Both the position numbers and the translations under genes were made by a program. Below, piece after piece: positions 23,594 to 32,155 of a stretch of 33,604 nt of DNA (positions within the stretch are counted from its first letter, which is position 1; each line of letters opens with the position of its first letter). The DNA is taken from the NCBI GenBank assembly GCA_002733575.1, contig NVWB01000180.1:1-33604 (forward strand), written 5' to 3'. This DNA comes from Blastopirellula sp. (GTDB lineage Bacteria > Planctomycetota > Planctomycetia > Pirellulales > Pirellulaceae). Under the pieces are notes generated by a model. The model did not search any database. It saw only the letters and a list, made by a program, of their open reading frames with translations, and was not told where the DNA came from.

Positions 23594-25657
23594 TTACGCC
23601 TCTTTGGTCGCTTCGTGTCTTAAAATGGGGAACAGAATCACTTCTCGAATGGTTTGAGTATTAGTTAGTAACATGACAAGGCGGTCGATGCCAATACCAA
23701 GTCCACCCGCCGGAGGCATCCCGTTCCGTAATGCCTTGATAAAATCGTGGTCCATTTTGGCCATCGAATCCTCGTCGGAGAGCCCTTGAAGTTGCGTTTG
23801 GAACAGTTTTTCCTGCAAATCAGGGTCATTTAGCTCGGTATACGCATTGGCCAGTTCCATGCCATTGATGAACAATTCAAACCGTTCTGCAATTTCAGGA
23901 TTTTCTATTTTTCTCTTGGTCAACGGGCAGATGCTAGCAGGGTAATCGATCACAAAGATCGGGCCTTTGAGCTGGTCTTCGACTTTCTCTTCAAAGATCT
24001 CGTTGCGAATCACATCGCCATGCTTGCCTTCGGTCTCAAGTCCGATCCCTTTGGCATACTTGATCACCGCTTCATCGTCGGCCGGATCGATGCCGGTATT
24101 TTCAGCCAACAGATCACTGTAGGTTCTGCGTTGGAAGGGCGGTGTGAAATCAATTTCGGTCTCGCCAAACGGGACTTTATATTCTGAACCAATTGCGTCC
24201 AACGCATTCACAATGACATCTTGGGTCAAGTCCATCATCGTTTCGTAGTTGCCGTAGGCCTGATAGACTTCGAGCATCGTGAACTCAGGGTTATGCCGAG
24301 GGCTGATGCCTTCGTTGCGATAGACGCGGCCCATTTCAAACACACGTTCCATACCACCCACCAGGAGTCGTTTGAGATGTAACTCTAACGCAATTCGCAG
24401 GGTTAAATCCATACCGAGTGCATTGTGATAGGTTTCAAACGGACGCGCGGCTGCTCCACCTGATACCGTGTGCAGCGTAGGGCCTTCGATTTCGATGTAA
24501 CCATCGTTACATAAAGTTTGGCGAATCGATTGCACGATCTTGGTTCGTTTTACAAACCGGTCAATGGTGCCATCGCTGTGTGCTAAATCCAAGTACCGCA
24601 TGCGTTGACGTAGTTCCGGATCGGTCAACCCTTTGTGTTTTTCTGGAGGTGACTCTAGGGCTTTGGTGAGGAAGTGAATCTTCTTCACAAAAATGGTTAG
24701 CTCGCCCGTTTTGGTTTTTTTCAATTCGCCATCGACGCCAATGATATCGGCCAAGTCTAAGCACTGGGCAATTTCCCAGTTCTCTTCGCCGACTTGGTTT
24801 TTACCGATGAACAATTGAATTCGACCTGTGCGATCAACGAGATCGGCGAAAATCAATTTGCCCGCAGTTCGCATCAATACGAGACGGCCGGCCACTCGCA
24901 CATCAGGGCCTGAGTACGCAATTTGCTCTTCGCCACGATGCTCGACGGTTTCTTCGGTGATTTCGTTTTCACGTGCCCTGACTTCGGTGATCGGGCATTG
25001 ATCGTCAAAGCGTTGTCCCCAAGGATCGACTCCCAGGGCAATCAACTTTTCCATCTTCTGACGACGGGCCGCTTCGAGTGCTGATAGACCGGCCTCTTCG
25101 GATTCGGCCCAAGGTCGATCTTCGTCGGTTAAAAACGCAGTCAGTTTTTCGGTAAACAAATCTTTGAACTGATCGATCTCTCGATAGGCTTGTGTGAAGT
25201 CAGGCTTGATCCCTTCAGGTAGTTGCATCAGGTCGTACATATCTTCGGCGATTTGCTCTGGCTCGGTATCGGTTTCTGCACGTAAGAACCAAATGCTTTT
25301 ATGGAACTTCGTGCCAGCGGCACTATCCAGCACTGCGTCTAACTGTTTTTGGGCCGTCTTTTCCGTGTAAGGGTTCAACGAAGTTTCGGCATCGGTCGAG
25401 AGCCCAATGGTCAACGCCAAGGTATGTTTTGCTTTGGCCAGTAGTTCTTCACTAGGAACTTGGCCAGGGTGCCCTTTGTCGTCGGTATCGAAGCAGTGAT
25501 CGATAATTTCAAACGTCACGCCAAACTTGGGCTTGGCCGTTTTCTTGTTGAACTCTTTAAAAAACTTCCGCACATCCCGGCACTCTTTGATCGTGTCGTT
25601 TGACCACAGCAGGAAAATTTGATACTTGGTCGGACGTTTGTTCTCGGTAGCGGCCAT
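23594..25657 (-). CDS. lysS: Class II lysyl-tRNA synthetase with extra N-terminal domain
   Basis: Joins lysine to tRNA-Lys. The catalytic part is canonical class II LysRS: an entry segment ALEAARRQKMEKLIALGVDP near 193-212, OB-fold anticodon-binding domain (about 245-330), motif 1 near 370-395, motif 2 FEMGRVYRNEGISPRHNPEF (440-459) and motif 3 GIGIDRLVMLL (654-664). Total length is 687, against about 500 for typical bacterial enzymes, because residues 1-180 are extra. That region begins KYQIFLLWSNDTIKECRDVR, has a central TLALTIGLSTDAETSLNPYTE and ends EIDQFKDLFTEKLTAFLTDE, a pattern like DUF4062/TIR-like alpha-beta domains. The frame is continuous with no stop. ATG 25657 is the first ATG; a TTG at 25720 could add 21 residues. 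It leads an operon with lolC and lolD. Confidence 0.95.
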   Translation of the reverse strand: MAATENKRPTKYQIFLLWSNDTIKECRDVRKFFKEFNKKTAKPKFGVTFEIIDHCFDTDDKGHPGQVPSEELLAKAKHTLALTIGLSTDAETSLNPYTEKTAQKQLDAVLDSAAGTKFHKSIWFLRAETDTEPEQIAEDMYDLMQLPEGIKPDFTQAYREIDQFKDLFTEKLTAFLTDEDRPWAESEEAGLSALEAARRQKMEKLIALGVDPWGQRFDDQCPITEVRARENEITEETVEHRGEEQIAYSGPDVRVAGRLVLMRTAGKLIFADLVDRTGRIQLFIGKNQVGEENWEIAQCLDLADIIGVDGELKKTKTGELTIFVKKIHFLTKALESPPEKHKGLTDPELRQRMRYLDLAHSDGTIDRFVKRTKIVQSIRQTLCNDGYIEIEGPTLHTVSGGAAARPFETYHNALGMDLTLRIALELHLKRLLVGGMERVFEMGRVYRNEGISPRHNPEFTMLEVYQAYGNYETMMDLTQDVIVNALDAIGSEYKVPFGETEIDFTPPFQRRTYSDLLAENTGIDPADDEAVIKYAKGIGLETEGKHGDVIRNEIFEEKVEDQLKGPIFVIDYPASICPLTKRKIENPEIAERFELFINGMELANAYTELNDPDLQEKLFQTQLQGLSDEDSMAKMDHDFIKALRNGMPPAGGLGIGIDRLVMLLTNTQTIREVILFPILRHEATKEA

Positions 25658-25767
25658 TTTAAGCTTTCGTACGGAACGATTCGGGTAAGTGCGTAAATAA
25701 TTGAGGTCAGGGCGAGCCAAATGAGACTGGCTTCTACAAGCATGAATCTAACCCTAGGAAGGGTAAC

Positions 25768-25795
25768 ATTTTAAGCGAAACCATGGCCCCGTCAA
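25768..25795 (-). promoter_or_regulatory. Sigma-70 type promoter for lysS operon
   Basis: On the minus strand, TTGACG (25795-25790), a 16-base spacer, and TAAAAT (25773-25768), a near-consensus pair. Transcription would begin near 25761, about 104 bases before ATG 25657. A short palindrome, AACCCTAGGAAGGGT at 25750-25764, overlaps the start of the transcript. Confidence 0.65.
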
Positions 25796-25932
25796 CTACG
25801 AACCGGCGGTTTCTTGCAACACTTGTGGATGGAATCTAGATGGTTAAGATGTAGTATAAAGAATTTGGGCTGATATGAGATCATACCATGGGCTGCTATA
25901 GACGAATTAACACCTATCGAAGGATTACCGTT

Positions 25933-27054
25933 GTGAATCGTATTCTACCTGGATTGGCGATGCTGTTGGGCGTGTATTTAGTCCTTAGCTTTTCAACTGC
26001 TTCTGGTCAGAACTACAAGGTGGGTGATCAGGTAGTGGTGATTGAAGATGCCGAATTAAAATCTAAAGTCTCGGGAAAAACAATTGTCGATGAGTTTTGG
26101 CCTGGGCTAGTTCTAACTGTGACTAATATCAAAGACCAGTGGCTAAGAGTCAGCAATGGCCAATCTGGCTGGTTAAATCAATCCAAAGTTATCCAACTCA
26201 ATCGTCAAGCAATTGTTCGGATGACTGTCAAAATAAAAGCTGATCCGAGGAATGATCTTCTTTATAATGGCCGAGCCGATGTGTGGAAACATCTTGGAGA
26301 ACAGGGCTCTGCCATTGAAGACTTAGGTGAAGCGATTCGGCTAAATCCTTTGGCTGCTTACTACACTAATCGCGGATCTATCTGGAATGATGATGGCAAC
26401 TACGACAGAGCTATTAAAGATTTCAACGAAGCGATCCGACTTGACCCTGTCTATTCTTGGTCGTATGGGAATCGCGGAGATGCTTGGAAGCATAAAGGCG
26501 AATTCAACAAAGCCATTCAAGATTATAGCGAGGTCATTCGGCTTGAACCAAAATTTGCAGGGGGCTACAACAGCCGGGGCAATGCTTGGAAGAGTATAGG
26601 GAAATACGATAAAGCTATTGACGATTACAATCAAGCAATTCTGATTAAACCAACATCTGCCGGAGCCTATAAAAATCGTGGTAGTGCTTGGAGCAACAAA
26701 GGAGAGTATGACGATGCTATAAGTGATTACCAAAAAACAATTGAACTGGAACCTAATCTTGCTTTTGGCCATAACGCATTGGCTTGGTTGTTAGCCACAT
26801 GTCCAGATTCTAAATATCGAGATGGCGAAAAAGCCATAGCCACTGCGACTAAAGCGTGTGCACTAACCGCTTGGAAGAATGCCGATTTCATTGACACATT
26901 AGCAGCTGCATACGCCGAATCAGGCGATTTCAATAACGCCGTTAAATGGCAACTCAAAGTTATAGAAATACTACCTGAAAGAGACAAAGATGACTACAAA
27001 GATAGTTTGAGATTATACCAATCCGGTAAACCGTATCATCAAGAGAAGAGGTAG
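25933..27054 (+). CDS. Exported TPR-repeat protein with SH3-like domain
   Basis: A secreted or periplasmic protein-interaction protein of 373 residues. GTG 25933 is the likely start because AAGGA (25920-25924) lies eight bases upstream and a clean signal peptide follows (VNRILPGLAMLLGVYLVLSF, cleavage near ASGQ); the frame also opens at ATG 25888. An SH3-like beta domain covers about 28-85 (NYKVGDQVVVIEDAELKSKV to SGWLNQSKVIQLN). Then come about five tetratricopeptide repeats of 34 residues (98-270), each with the YxNRGxxWxxxGxYxxAIxDYxxAIxLxP pattern, and a less regular TPR-like tail with LAWLLATCPDSKYRDGEKA, a frequent planctomycete ending. Function unknown; the partner is likely another protein. 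It diverges from lysS. Confidence 0.9.
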   Translation: MNRILPGLAMLLGVYLVLSFSTASGQNYKVGDQVVVIEDAELKSKVSGKTIVDEFWPGLVLTVTNIKDQWLRVSNGQSGWLNQSKVIQLNRQAIVRMTVKIKADPRNDLLYNGRADVWKHLGEQGSAIEDLGEAIRLNPLAAYYTNRGSIWNDDGNYDRAIKDFNEAIRLDPVYSWSYGNRGDAWKHKGEFNKAIQDYSEVIRLEPKFAGGYNSRGNAWKSIGKYDKAIDDYNQAILIKPTSAGAYKNRGSAWSNKGEYDDAISDYQKTIELEPNLAFGHNALAWLLATCPDSKYRDGEKAIATATKACALTAWKNADFIDTLAAAYAESGDFNNAVKWQLKVIEILPERDKDDYKDSLRLYQSGKPYHQEKR

Positions 27055-27158
27055 TTCGTAACAGTCACCCGTTTGAAATGTAATCTCGATTCTCAAACTC
27101 CGTCAGGCAAAGCACTGACCTACAAATAGTTACTCATCAAAGTGAACCCTAACAATGC

Positions 27159-27193
27159 AAAAAAGCTTTCTCGACTAGGGGGTCGAAAAAGCT
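27159..27193 (-). terminator. Terminator after apt
   Basis: Read on the minus strand: AGCTTT, AA-type internal bulge, CGAC, a loop, GTCG and AAAGCT (27193 to 27164), followed by a run of T (27163-27159). It begins about 30 bases past the apt stop codon. It may also weakly act on the converging TPR gene. Confidence 0.75.
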
Positions 27194-27223
27194 CTTCACT
27201 CTGTTTTTCTGCCAATGCGTATG

Positions 27224-27745
27224 TTAATACTGCAACAAGCTATAACATTCAATTGGCTCTATTAGCTTGGAGCCTTCGAGATCAACCAAGTCAATCAAAA
27301 AGCAGCAACTGGCTACTTTGGCGCCGACTTTCTCGACTAGATTACAGCAAGCTTTTACGGTGCCGCCGGTAGCTAATAGGTCGTCGACCATCAATATTTT
27401 TTGGCCGGGTTCCACGCCATCGATGTGCATCTCTAATGTGTCGGTGCCGTATTCCAGTTCGTAATGAAAGGCATGCGTGTGAAACGGCAGTTTGCCCGGC
27501 TTGCGGATTGGCACAAAACCACAGTTCAAGCGGAGGGCCAATGGAGCGGCAAAGATAAAACCTCGGGCTTCAGCGGCCACGATGACGTCGATGTTTTGGT
27601 CGGCATACTTTTCAGCCATCATGTCGATACAGGCCCCGAACGCTACAGGATCGGCCAGCAGAGGCGTGATATCACGAAACATGATACCTGGCTTGGGAAA
27701 ATCGGGAATATCGCGGATGTAATCTTTGAGATTGATAGCTGACAT
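27224..27745 (-). CDS. apt: Adenine phosphoribosyltransferase
   Basis: Salvages adenine by joining it to PRPP to give AMP and pyrophosphate. 173 residues, the normal length. It begins with the family's DYIRDIPDFPKPGIMFRDITPLL and has the PRPP-binding motif ILMVDDLLATGGTVKA (about 117-132) plus the VAAEARGFIFAAPLALRL hood segment (56-73). The C terminus (IEPIECYSLLQY) is a typical ending. It lies 101 bases downstream of the sigma-factor gene in the same direction, with a strong terminator starting only 15 bases before its start codon, so any transcript entering from the sigma gene must pass that terminator. Confidence 0.96.
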   Translation of the reverse strand: MSAINLKDYIRDIPDFPKPGIMFRDITPLLADPVAFGACIDMMAEKYADQNIDVIVAAEARGFIFAAPLALRLNCGFVPIRKPGKLPFHTHAFHYELEYGTDTLEMHIDGVEPGQKILMVDDLLATGGTVKACCNLVEKVGAKVASCCFLIDLVDLEGSKLIEPIECYSLLQY

Positions 27746-27759
27746 GAAGTAAACTCTAT

Positions 27760-27796
27760 AAAAAAACCACCTGAATTAGTATGTAACCCAGGTGGT
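27760..27796 (-). terminator. Terminator between sigma-factor gene and apt
   Basis: On the minus strand ACCACCTG (27796-27789), a 15-base loop and CAGGTGGT (27773-27766), followed by a T-run (27765-27760). It lies 51 bases after the sigma-factor stop and 15 bases before the apt start. Confidence 0.88.
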
Positions 27797-27846
27797 GAAT
27801 ATAAGTTGGATTGTTGGCCAGGAAAACCCCAGAAGCCGATCAAGGC

Positions 27847-28743
27847 TTAGCGGCGAGCCAGTTTTCTGCGGAAAGGGCCTTCTAGTTCACGTTCTCTAGG
27901 GTCTTGTAGCCCATCGGCAAGCCGGTTTAATGCTTCGGTTTCGATTTGGCGAACTCGTTCTCGTGTTAGCCCAAGCTCTTCGCCAATTTCCTTCAACGTG
28001 TGTGGCTCGGTGTTTTCTAAGCCAAAACGCATTTTCAGCACGGTGGCTTCTCGTGGATTCATCTCTTTGAGCATTAGCGAGACTTGTTTGAGATCATCGC
28101 TTTCAACGAGTTCGTCTTCAGGGCTTTTAATCCGATCATCCATCACCATTTCACCTAGTGACCAGCCTGAGTCGGCTTGATCAGTTTGTGGTGTGGAGTT
28201 GTAAATTTTGATCGCTTTTTTGATGATCGGCAACTTCTTCTTCGGAAGCCCTAGCACTCGGGCAACTTCTTCGGGTGTCGGAGTTCGATCTAATTCTTCC
28301 ACCAGTCGATTCGTGGCTCTTCTCCACTTGGAAAGCAATTCCACCATATAGGCCGGAATACGGATGGTTTTCGCACAGTTGATCAAGGCCCGTTTGATTG
28401 ACTGTTTGATCCAGTAACTTGCGTAGGTGCTAAATCGAGTGCCCATCGCAGGATCAAACCCTTCGACTGCACGCAATAAACCCAGGTTGCCTTCTTCAAT
28501 CAGATCTTGCAAGCCGAGTCCTTTGCCTGAGTAGCCTCGTGCAATGTTGACTACCAATCGCAAGTTGGCGCGGACCATTCGGTCTCTCGCTTGCAAGTCC
28601 CCTTCGCCAATTCGACCGGCCAGTTCACGTTCGTCTGCCGCTGTGAGTAAAGCCGTCTCATTGATTTCTCGGAGATAAGTTTCTAGAGGCGATTGAACAG
28701 AGTCTGAATCACTTGATCTCTTTTTTTTAGTCTCAGTTGTCAT
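27847..28743 (-). CDS. Sigma-70 family RNA polymerase sigma factor (RpoD-like)
   Basis: A primary-type or group 2 sigma factor of 298 residues without the long region 1.1 and non-conserved domain of E. coli RpoD. Region 1.2 begins at SPLETYLREINETALLT; region 2 contains ANLRLVVNIARGYSGKGLGLQDL and the promoter-melting helix GTRFSTYASYWIKQSIKRAL; region 3 follows; region 4 has REATVLKMRFGLENTEPHTL and the helix-turn-helix EELGLTRERVRQIETEALNRL. ATG 28743 is the first ATG; a TTG at 28773 adds ten residues. The N-terminal basic stretch ETKKKRSSDSDS is short. It lies between rpsA and apt, all leftward, bounded by terminators on both sides, so it is probably its own transcript with its promoter in 28744-28916. 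Confidence 0.94.
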   Translation of the reverse strand: MTTETKKKRSSDSDSVQSPLETYLREINETALLTAADERELAGRIGEGDLQARDRMVRANLRLVVNIARGYSGKGLGLQDLIEEGNLGLLRAVEGFDPAMGTRFSTYASYWIKQSIKRALINCAKTIRIPAYMVELLSKWRRATNRLVEELDRTPTPEEVARVLGLPKKKLPIIKKAIKIYNSTPQTDQADSGWSLGEMVMDDRIKSPEDELVESDDLKQVSLMLKEMNPREATVLKMRFGLENTEPHTLKEIGEELGLTRERVRQIETEALNRLADGLQDPRERELEGPFRRKLARR

Positions 28744-28916
28744 GATGAAATAATGCTCGGGGGAGAGGCTCAACCAGAAGTCTGGCAGTATTTGGGGGAA
28801 CGGATTGCATGCACCGATTGCATAAGAAAAGCATCGTCAAGAAGATGTGCATAACTGCATAATAAGAGAAATGAGCCCAAGTAGACCGAATGTGCGTTGT
28901 GTTCGTTAAGTACCAA

Positions 28917-28952
28917 TAAAAACGACCCCACCAACAAGAGTTGGTGGGGTCG
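28917..28952 (-). terminator. Rho-independent terminator of rpsA
   Basis: A perfect 13-base stem: CGACCCCACCAAC (28923-28935), AAGA loop, GTTGGTGGGGTCG (28940-28952), followed on the minus strand by TTTTT (28922-28918). It begins about 78 bases past the rpsA stop and is the most stable hairpin noticed in the window. Confidence 0.95.
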
Positions 28953-29029
28953 CATGAATTAGTCGCAATGTATCAGGCGTAACTAAAAGTGCCGCAACTG
29001 TACAAAGCTAATTATTTCGATTCGGAGGA

Positions 29030-31018
29030 TTATTCTTCCGTTTTCTCAGCGTCATCAGAAGTGGCTTCTTCTGGTGCGGCGTCTTCTGTTGCGGTTTCTT
29101 CCACTACAGCTTCTTCCGTTGCAGCCGGTTCTTCGGCAGCAGCTTCAGGTTCAGCGGCTTCTTCCACTACAGCAGTTTCCGTTGTTGCGGCTTCTTCCAC
29201 TACAGCGGTTTCCGCTGGTGCGGCTTCTTTAGCAGCAGGTTCGGCAGTTTCGCCACCAACAGAGAACAATGGCCCTGAAGCACCGAGTCCACCCTTGAGG
29301 CTGGAAGAGTCTTCAGCGGCTGCTGCTTCTTCGGCTGCGGCTTTTACTTCATCTTCTTCGGCCCATTGAACACGTTTGCGTGACAAGCCAATTTTGCGTT
29401 CGTCGGTATCGACACGCAAAATTTTGACTTCAATTTCATCGCCGACTTTGACAATGTCTTCAGGGTTTTCGATTTTCTCGTCCGCTAGTTCCGAGATATG
29501 AAGCAGACCTTCTAGTCCGTCTTCCAATCCAACGAACACACCAAAGTTGGTGATCTTGGTCACTTTACCGTTGACCAATTGGTTGGGTTGGTACTTCTCT
29601 GGAATAGTTGTGGCCCAAGGATCCTCGTCGAGTTGTTTCAGACCCAAGGCAATACGGCGTCGTTCTTCGTCGATGCTGAGAACTTTACACTGTAGCTCTT
29701 GGCCTTTTTCCAGCATTTCGCTTGGGTGACCAATTTTACGGGTCCATGACATGTCAGAAACATGCAACAGGCCATCGATTCCTTCTTCGAGTTCAACAAA
29801 GGCACCGTAGTTGGTCAAGTTGCGAACACGACCGGTAACTGTGGCTTCGACTGGGTAACGGTCTTTGATGTTTTCCCAAGGATTCTTCTGGGTTTGCTTG
29901 ATACCGAGAGAAATCTCTTGCTTCTCTTTGTTGATACCTAACACGACAACTTCAATGTCGTCACCAATGTTGACCATTTCGCTTGGATGGCTAATACGTT
30001 TGGTCCAAGACATTTCACTAATGTGAACGAGACCTTCGATGCCTTCTTCTAGCTTGACGAATGCACCGTAGCTCATGACGTTGACGACGCTACCTTGTAC
30101 ACGTTCATCAACAGGGTATTTTTCAGACACACCGTCCCAAGGACTTGGTGTCATTTGCTTCATACCAAGAGCAATTTTTTCTTTTTCGTGATCAATGTTC
30201 AAGATTTGAACTTCGACTTCATCGTCGATTTTGACCATTTCAGAAGGATGCGAGATGCGTCCCCAGCTCATGTCGGTAATGTGCAACAGGCCATCGATTC
30301 CGCCCAGGTCGACGAAAGCACCAAAGTCGGCGATGTTTTTGACAACACCGGTACGTTTTTGGCCCACTTCCAACTCTTTCAGAAGTTGTTCGCGGTCTAG
30401 TTTGCGTTTCTTTTCGATCAATGATCGACGGCTGACCACAATGTTGCGGCGTTCTTCATCGATCTTGAGAACTTCACACTCGACCGTTTTGCCAATGTAG
30501 TCGGCAATATCGGCCGGACGACGGATGTCGACTTGGCTGGCAGGCAAGAAGACATTGACGCCAATATCGACCAACAAACCACCCTTGATTTTGCGAGTGA
30601 CATCGCCAGTTACCACGTCGCCTTCCGAGATCGACTTCATGGTGTTTTCCCAGTCGATGATCTTCTTCGCTTTGCGTTTGCTGAGCGAGATCATACCGTG
30701 GGGATCGTCAGTACGGCCAAATTCGTCTTCGATATCTTCGACTAAGACACTAAGCTTGTCGCCAGATTTCGGTTCATCTTCGTCATCGTCCCATTCGTTT
30801 CGGGGAATACTACCTTCGCTTTTGCCACCAACATCAACTAAAACGAACTCATCATCGACGCGGATCACAGTACCTTCAACAATTTTGTTGAGTTCTACCG
30901 ATTCATCCAATTCAATATCGTTGAGAACGGTTTCTTCAGCACTCTGAATGAAAGATTCCATCAAGGAAGTCAGAGCTTCATCATTTTCCAGGTTACGAAT
31001 AAGATTGCGATTGACCAT
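29030..31018 (-). CDS. rpsA: 30S ribosomal protein S1
   Basis: Ribosomal protein S1 binds mRNA and delivers it to the 30S subunit. From ATG 31018 there are 662 residues, longer than E. coli S1 (557). Six S1 (OB-fold) domains are visible at about 44-115, 133-197, 218-287, 305-374, 392-461 and 479-548; domains 3 to 6 repeat the pattern YGAFVxLxxGIxGLxHxSxM with SHPSEM between. The extra length is a C-terminal tail of about 110 residues, nearly all Ala, Glu, Thr and Val, with imperfect repeats of TAVVEEAA. Other in-frame starts lie at 31036 and 31090; none has a clear ribosome site, and MVNRNLIRN fits related proteins best. A strong terminator follows. Confidence 0.95.
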   Translation of the reverse strand: MVNRNLIRNLENDEALTSLMESFIQSAEETVLNDIELDESVELNKIVEGTVIRVDDEFVLVDVGGKSEGSIPRNEWDDDEDEPKSGDKLSVLVEDIEDEFGRTDDPHGMISLSKRKAKKIIDWENTMKSISEGDVVTGDVTRKIKGGLLVDIGVNVFLPASQVDIRRPADIADYIGKTVECEVLKIDEERRNIVVSRRSLIEKKRKLDREQLLKELEVGQKRTGVVKNIADFGAFVDLGGIDGLLHITDMSWGRISHPSEMVKIDDEVEVQILNIDHEKEKIALGMKQMTPSPWDGVSEKYPVDERVQGSVVNVMSYGAFVKLEEGIEGLVHISEMSWTKRISHPSEMVNIGDDIEVVVLGINKEKQEISLGIKQTQKNPWENIKDRYPVEATVTGRVRNLTNYGAFVELEEGIDGLLHVSDMSWTRKIGHPSEMLEKGQELQCKVLSIDEERRRIALGLKQLDEDPWATTIPEKYQPNQLVNGKVTKITNFGVFVGLEDGLEGLLHISELADEKIENPEDIVKVGDEIEVKILRVDTDERKIGLSRKRVQWAEEDEVKAAAEEAAAAEDSSSLKGGLGASGPLFSVGGETAEPAAKEAAPAETAVVEEAATTETAVVEEAAEPEAAAEEPAATEEAVVEETATEDAAPEEATSDDAEKTEE

Positions 31019-31337
31019 GTTACGAAAAAAAACCATTTTGCTTGCCGTGTAAAAACCAGTAAAAAGGCTGGAATTACAGCAAACAACCACTAATAAACAC
31101 CATGCCTGACCCAGCAGTGTCTTACATAGACACCCTACGGTAAATCTAAAGTCGAGCGAGAACAGGAAAACCTATCAAATTTAGCCCCAGAGTACAAGGA
31201 TGGATTGCGGGAATTCGCCCCATTAAAGGTCTAATTCCACGAAGAACGGAGCTTTGCAAAGAATAGGCAGTTTTGCCGCACGCAAAACGGCCTTGCAATT
31301 GCCAGAGACCGGGGTGGTGTTCAACAGAAACGGGGTA
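31019..31337. other. rpsA upstream region
   Basis: A 319-base gap that must hold the rpsA promoter and leader. One perfect hairpin, GTTTTGC (31270-31276) and GCAAAAC (31282-31288) around a 5-base loop, lies 50-68 bases past the stop of the upstream SGNH gene but has no T-run. I saw no promoter good enough to mark and no additional gene. Confidence 0.4.
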
Positions 31338-32024
31338 TTACTCATGTTTTTTGAGCAAAGCAAGGCTCTTCTCGGCAAATCGCTTACCGAGCTCTTTGTA
31401 GCCTGGCTTGTCGTAATGCAACGCATCTTTCTTGCCATTTAGATCATCGGTATCGACCCAATCACCGTAAGGCGTTGCTTCGGCTACTTTCACTTGAGCT
31501 TTGCGAACGACTTCCCAGTCAGTGTTTTCCCCAGCTTTGAAATCGCTTAAGCGTCCGATCACAAAGTTTAAATCTTCATGCTTTAAGTCTTTACGCAGTT
31601 GATCCAGCACCCCATTCAAGCTGGCCGCATAGACCGAGCCAAATTTTTCTTTGGCATCACGTTCGCCCTGCATCCAAACAAAAGTCACCGTATCAGGCTT
31701 TTGATCGCCAAGGCCCTCTTTCACAGCGGTCATTAGCTTATCGTAGAGCACACCATCAGCATCGGGAGAATTATCTTGGCCCGATTTCCAGTTTTTATAC
31801 CAACGTCGAATCGGTTGCCCGCCTTGGGCAATTTTAATCACGATGACTCTGTTACCTTTCAGGGCATCAATCACTGTGGGCGTGAAAGAGGTGCTTGGAT
31901 CGAGACCGGCCATGTTCGATTGACCCGAGAGAATAAACAGGTGAGTCTTCTCCGCAGAAGCGGTATCGATCAACAACAGGCAAACAGAAAAAGCAATCAA
32001 GCCGGCAACAATTTTATGGTTCAT
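31338..32024 (-). CDS. Exported SGNH hydrolase (sialate O-acetylesterase-like)
   Basis: An esterase of the SASA/DUF303 group that removes acetyl or similar groups from carbohydrates. 228 residues with a signal peptide (IVAGLIAFSVCLLLIDTASA, cleavage near residue 24). Catalytic blocks are in order: GQSNM with nucleophile S36, a Gly block around IAQGGQPIRRW, the WMQGERDA block (118-124) and the D200/H203 pair in KKDALHYDKPGY. Such enzymes are numerous in planctomycetes and are linked to polysaccharide use. It lies between a repeat-rich region and the rpsA gene, and no sugar-use neighbour is in the window, so the natural substrate is unknown. Confidence 0.93.
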   Translation of the reverse strand: MNHKIVAGLIAFSVCLLLIDTASAEKTHLFILSGQSNMAGLDPSTSFTPTVIDALKGNRVIVIKIAQGGQPIRRWYKNWKSGQDNSPDADGVLYDKLMTAVKEGLGDQKPDTVTFVWMQGERDAKEKFGSVYAASLNGVLDQLRKDLKHEDLNFVIGRLSDFKAGENTDWEVVRKAQVKVAEATPYGDWVDTDDLNGKKDALHYDKPGYKELGKRFAEKSLALLKKHE

Positions 32025-32155
32025 CGGTGATCCTATCTGAAAAATGATTGGAATAGTGAAATACAGTGTATCAGTTCACGGTATGAAGTCCAAGTTTTTT
32101 TTCCAAACTCAAGCGTAAAGCGTAAGTTTTGAAGTTGCGCGATATTAATCTCGGG

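Noticed and set aside
25516..25743. Frame of 75 codons starting MLVEASLIWLAL upstream of lysS, possibly a leader peptide
   Set aside because: It overlaps the lysS coding region in another frame, has no ribosome site and no run of lysine codons, so it is probably a shadow.
29547..30947. Several open frames antisense to rpsA, up to 140 codons
   Set aside because: They mirror a highly expressed conserved gene with strong codon bias; such antisense frames are expected by chance.
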